In this document: positions 60,821 to 64,000 of the stretch, one piece after another
Layout: each line of letters begins with the position of its first letter
How positions within the stretch are numbered: position 1 is the first letter of the stretch
Assembly: GCA_966211765.1 (NCBI GenBank)
Contig: CBIHOV010000025.1
Location: 1 to 64,000 of the forward strand
DNA: 64,000 bases
Source: Paraflavitalea sp966211765
GTDB taxonomy: Bacteria > Bacteroidota > Bacteroidia > Chitinophagales > Chitinophagaceae
Direction of reading: 5' to 3'
Translations under genes and position numbers: made by a program
Notes under the pieces: generated by a model
The model's input: the letters and a program-made list of their open reading frames with translations, nothing else
Told to the model about the DNA's origin: nothing
Database searches by the model: none

Positions 60821-61822
60821 TCAATAGTACTTACCAACTGCCAGGTAATTGCGCACATAATCATCCACTCCGGCTTCCAGGGAATAGAAAGATTTTTTGT
60901 ACCCTGCGTTGATGAGTTTCTGCATATTGGCTTCGGTAAAATACTGGTATTTATCGCGAATGTCTTCGGGCATGTCGATGTACTGGATATTGGGCTCCTT
61001 GTCAAGACCAGCATAAGTAGACTTTACAAGATCGTCAAAGCTTCTGGCCTTACCGGTGCCTAAGTTATACAGCCCATTGGCCACCTTTGTTTGATCTCTC
61101 ACAATGTATTGTTCCATGAGCCAGTAACAAACATTGAGCACATCTTTTACATATACAAAATCACGTAACTGCTGGCCGTCTTTGAAGTCGGGCCGGTGCG
61201 ATTTGAACAGTTTAACAAGCCCATCTTTACGGATCTGGTTAAAGGAATGCCATATCACACTGGCCATGCGGCTTTTGTGGTATTCATTGGGGCCATATAC
61301 ATTGAAGAATTTCAAGCCTGCCCAAAAAGGAGGCTGTGTAGGCTGCTGCAAGGCCCATTTATCAAATTCATTCTTCGATACACCATAGGGATTCAAAGGC
61401 TTCAGCTGATAAGGAACTTCATGATCATCATTGTAGCCCAATTCGCCGGCGCCATAGGGAGCAGCTGATGATGCATATACCAGGGGCACCTGGCGCAGCA
61501 CGCAATAGTCCCATACCTTTTGTGAATACTCTACATTGAGTTTTTGGTGTACAGCATAATCAAACTCAGTGGTATCTGTGCGGGCACCTATATGGAAAAT
61601 AAAATCAACGGGTGAGGTCTGTATACCAAGCCATTCAAAAAAATGATCACGCTCTACTTTCTCTTTATACAATTTGCCTTCGAGGTTAGGCACTTTGTCG
61701 ATACGGCTGAATTCATCTACCAGGATCAGGTTATTGAATCCATGTGTGTTTAGAAAGCCTGCGAGGCAACTGCCTATAAATCCCGCTGCACCAGTTACTA
61801 CTATTATGGAATCTTTGTTCAT
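60821..61822 (-). CDS. hldD: ADP-L-glycero-D-manno-heptose-6-epimerase
   Basis: 333 residues from MNKDSIIVVTGAAGFIGS. SDR-type Rossmann GAAGFIGSCLAGFL, YASSAAPYGAGE, catalytic NPYGVSKNEFD and the HldD-specific KFFNVYGPNEYHKSRMAS are present. It makes the L-glycero heptose used in lipopolysaccharide core or other glycans. An upstream in-frame TTG (61840) is possible but overlaps a palindrome. Upstream gene of proC. Confidence 0.92.
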   Translation of the reverse strand: MNKDSIIVVTGAAGFIGSCLAGFLNTHGFNNLILVDEFSRIDKVPNLEGKLYKEKVERDHFFEWLGIQTSPVDFIFHIGARTDTTEFDYAVHQKLNVEYSQKVWDYCVLRQVPLVYASSAAPYGAGELGYNDDHEVPYQLKPLNPYGVSKNEFDKWALQQPTQPPFWAGLKFFNVYGPNEYHKSRMASVIWHSFNQIRKDGLVKLFKSHRPDFKDGQQLRDFVYVKDVLNVCYWLMEQYIVRDQTKVANGLYNLGTGKARSFDDLVKSTYAGLDKEPNIQYIDMPEDIRDKYQYFTEANMQKLINAGYKKSFYSLEAGVDDYVRNYLAVGKYY

Positions 61823-61836
61823 TGGTTGGCTTTTAC

Positions 61837-61878
61837 GCAATGATCAATAATTATTAATTAATAATTATTGATCATTGC
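61837..61878. repeat. Perfect 42-base palindrome upstream of hldD
   Basis: Two 21-base arms (first GCAATGATCAATAATTATTAA) are exact reverse complements with no loop, centred between 61857 and 61858. It ends 15 bases before the hldD start and 44 bases after the purL stop. AT-rich; it could be a cruciform, an operator or an AT-rich terminator of purL. Confidence 0.75.
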
Positions 61879-61921
61879 CTTTACTAACGACTATTTGCTG
61901 CGTACGCCTAATTTCAAGTGC

Positions 61922-64000
61922 TTACAAAGCACTTAAAGCCTGTTCGGAAGCTGTGCCTGCCAGCAGGTTTTCGATGGCGGTATCATATTTTTCTTTCCAG
62001 GTAATGATATTACCCCAGTTCATACCATCAATTTCGATAGCACCATTGGTAACAAAACCAAGTTCCTCAAAAGGATGATCGGCCAGGAGTTTACGGAAAG
62101 CAGCTACTTTAGCGGGTTTCACGCTCACCACTACCCTGCTTTGTGCTTCACCAAACCAATAACCATCTTTACGGATATCGCTATCAGAAGCCACTACATC
62201 CACACCGAGGTTTCCATGGAAACCTGATTCGAGCAAGGTGATAAACAAGCCGCCTTCACTCACATCATGGGCTGATTCGATGGCGCCAGCCTTGATAAGC
62301 GCTGCCACTTTTTGTTGCAACGCAAACTCTTCTTCCAGGTCGAAGTAGGGAGCAGGGCTGTGCTCTACGCCTTTTATTTTGTGCAGGTATTCAGAGGAAT
62401 TGATATCACCCCGGGCCTTGCCCACCAGGAATATCACATCGCCTTCTGCTTTGAAATACATGGTCATTTTGTCGTTGACACTGTCGAGCAATCCCACCAT
62501 ACCAATGGTAGGTGTAGGATATACAGCGCCATCGGGATTTTGGTTGTAGAAGCTAACGTTGCCTCCTGTAACAGGGGTATCGAATTTGGTGCAAGCCTCG
62601 CCCATGCCCTTAATAGCATGAACAAACTGGTAATAGATTTCAGGATCGTAGGGATTACCAAAGTTGAGGCAGTTGGTAACGCCCAGGGGCTGACCACCGC
62701 TGCAAACAATATTCCGGGCAGCTTCGGCCACGGCTATCATAGCGCCTTTATAAGGATCGGCGAATACATAGCGACTGTTGCAATCGGTAGTTAAAGCGAG
62801 TCCTTTGCCGGTAGGCTTACCGATCACAATGGCTGCATCACTGGGCTGGTTGGTGGAAGCATTGCCTGCACCTACCATGCTGTCGTATTGTACATACACC
62901 CAACGCTTGGAAGCAATATTGGGAATGGAAACGAGTTCTTCTGCTACGGCTTTGAGATCATCGGGAACACTGATGGTAGCTGGATCGAATGCCTTGATCT
63001 TTTCCATGTAGGCGGGTTCTTTGTATTCCCTTGTATACTGGGGAGCACCGCCGCCCAACACCAGCTCTTCGGCAGGCAATTCGGCTTCGAGCACGCCATG
63101 CATATAAAACTTAAGGAGGCCATCGCCGGTTACTTCACCGATGTTGGAGCAAGGGAGGTCCCACTTTTCAAATACTTTCTTAACAGCTTCTTCCTTTCCT
63201 TTCTCTACTACCATGAGCATGCGTTCCTGGCTTTCGCTGAGGAGCAACTCCCATGTTTTCATGTTGGCCTGACGGGTAGGTACTTTATCGAGATCGATGC
63301 GCATTCCTACACCACCTTTGGCACTCATTTCGGCGGTAGAGCAAATGATACCGGCAGCACCCATATCCTGCATACCTACTACGGCGCCGGTTTGAATAAC
63401 TTCGAGGCAGGCTTCGAGGAGTTTCTTTTCCTGGAAAGGATCACCCACCTGAACGGCCGGGAGTTCCTGTGTACTTTCGGCGGTTATATCAGCCGATGCA
63501 AAAGAAGCACCGCCGATACCATCCTTACCAGTAGCTGAACCTACAAAGAATACGGGATTGCCGATACCTTCTGCAGTAGCAGAAACAGTCTCGCCATTTT
63601 TTACAATCCCTACGCTCATGGCATTTACGAGGGGGTTGGTGTGGTAACGGCCTTCAAAGTAGATCTCTCCACCCACGGTAGGTACGCCAAAGCAGTTGCC
63701 ATAGTGGCCAATGCCGTGTACCACCCCTGAAAGCAGGTGTTGGGTTTTGGCATCTTTGAGGTTGCCAAAACGGAGTGAGTTGAGGGAAGCCACAGGGCGG
63801 GCACCCATGGTAAAAATATCGCGGTGAATACCCCCTACCCCGGTAGCGGCACCCTGAAAGGGCTCGATGGCGGAGGGGTGATTGTGTGATTCTATTTTAA
63901 ATACTACGCCGAAGCCATCGCCAATGTCCATCAGACCGGCATTTTCTTCACCGGCTTTTACCAGCATTTTTTTGCCTTCACGGGGCAGTGTTTTTAACCA
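61922..64000 (-). CDS. purL: Phosphoribosylformylglycinamidine synthase, small-type PurL (5' truncated by the window)
   Basis: The visible part is 692 residues; about 50 N-terminal residues are beyond the right edge (the frame is open to 64000 with WLKTLPREGKKMLVKAGEE). GDGFGVVFKIESHNHPSAIE, FQGAATGVGGIHRDIFTMGA, MQDMGAAGIICS and CNSRYVFADPYKGA identify PurL. It forms FGAM from FGAR, ATP and ammonia in purine synthesis; the small type needs PurS and PurQ, which are not in the window. The hldD palindrome lies after its stop. Confidence 0.96.
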   Translation of the reverse strand, partial: WLKTLPREGKKMLVKAGEENAGLMDIGDGFGVVFKIESHNHPSAIEPFQGAATGVGGIHRDIFTMGARPVASLNSLRFGNLKDAKTQHLLSGVVHGIGHYGNCFGVPTVGGEIYFEGRYHTNPLVNAMSVGIVKNGETVSATAEGIGNPVFFVGSATGKDGIGGASFASADITAESTQELPAVQVGDPFQEKKLLEACLEVIQTGAVVGMQDMGAAGIICSTAEMSAKGGVGMRIDLDKVPTRQANMKTWELLLSESQERMLMVVEKGKEEAVKKVFEKWDLPCSNIGEVTGDGLLKFYMHGVLEAELPAEELVLGGGAPQYTREYKEPAYMEKIKAFDPATISVPDDLKAVAEELVSIPNIASKRWVYVQYDSMVGAGNASTNQPSDAAIVIGKPTGKGLALTTDCNSRYVFADPYKGAMIAVAEAARNIVCSGGQPLGVTNCLNFGNPYDPEIYYQFVHAIKGMGEACTKFDTPVTGGNVSFYNQNPDGAVYPTPTIGMVGLLDSVNDKMTMYFKAEGDVIFLVGKARGDINSSEYLHKIKGVEHSPAPYFDLEEEFALQQKVAALIKAGAIESAHDVSEGGLFITLLESGFHGNLGVDVVASDSDIRKDGYWFGEAQSRVVVSVKPAKVAAFRKLLADHPFEELGFVTNGAIEIDGMNWGNIITWKEKYDTAIENLLAGTASEQALSAL

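Overview
The window looks like chromosomal DNA of a Bacteroidota bacterium, most probably of the Chitinophagaceae type; the family is inference, the phylum is well supported. Seven very large exported proteins end in type IX secretion system (T9SS) C-terminal sorting domains. Promoters match the phylum-specific -33 TTTG / -7 TANNTTTG pattern. Shine-Dalgarno sequences are mostly absent, and HldD, YidC and PurL are of the usual types for this group. No mobile element, CRISPR array, rRNA or tRNA was recognised.

Region 1 (1-10.3 kb, all minus strand) is the S10-spc ribosomal protein cluster in standard order: rpsJ-rplC-rplD-rplW-rplB-rpsS-rplV-rpsC-rplP-rpmC-rpsQ-rplN-rplX-rplE-rpsN-rpsH-rplF-rplR-rpsE, continuing off the left edge. 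A terminator-like hairpin and a structured 400-base leader separate rpsJ from rplC. Most spacers carry either TTTGAAA-type repeats or inverted repeats.

Region 2 (10.4-33.3 kb) holds two tandem lipoproteins, a dipeptidyl peptidase IV and five giant T9SS substrates: one FG-GAP/IPT protein with two seven-repeat sets, three paralogues with about seven W-K-x-GG blades each, and one mosaic protein. Three-copy direct repeats on an exact 21-base pitch lie in front of two of these genes, and an orphan array lies beyond a third. Region 3 (33.4-35.5 kb) is fusA. Region 4 (35.7-43.5 kb) holds an M57 HEIGH metalloprotease lipoprotein, a T9SS subtilase on the plus strand and a 1301-residue protein with six cysteine-rich repeats. 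Region 5 (43.8-44.8 kb) is rpsG and rpsL. Together regions 1-5 are the classic rpsL-rpsG-fusA-rpsJ string with order and orientation kept, but opened at two junctions by cassettes of secreted-protein genes. rpsL, fusA and rpsJ each have a promoter-like motif, and rpsG and fusA each have a terminator.

Region 6 (45-64 kb) is mixed core metabolism and envelope. It contains ilvE, a hypothetical gene, rdgB, an ECF sigma factor with an adjoining membrane protein that is probably its anti-sigma factor, a hotdog thioesterase, phosphosulfolactate synthase coupled to aroE, a TPR protein, small exported proteins, yidC, pyrG, an exported hypothetical, proC, hldD and a 5'-truncated purL. Several inverted repeats sit in the spacers, including a perfect 42-base palindrome in front of hldD.
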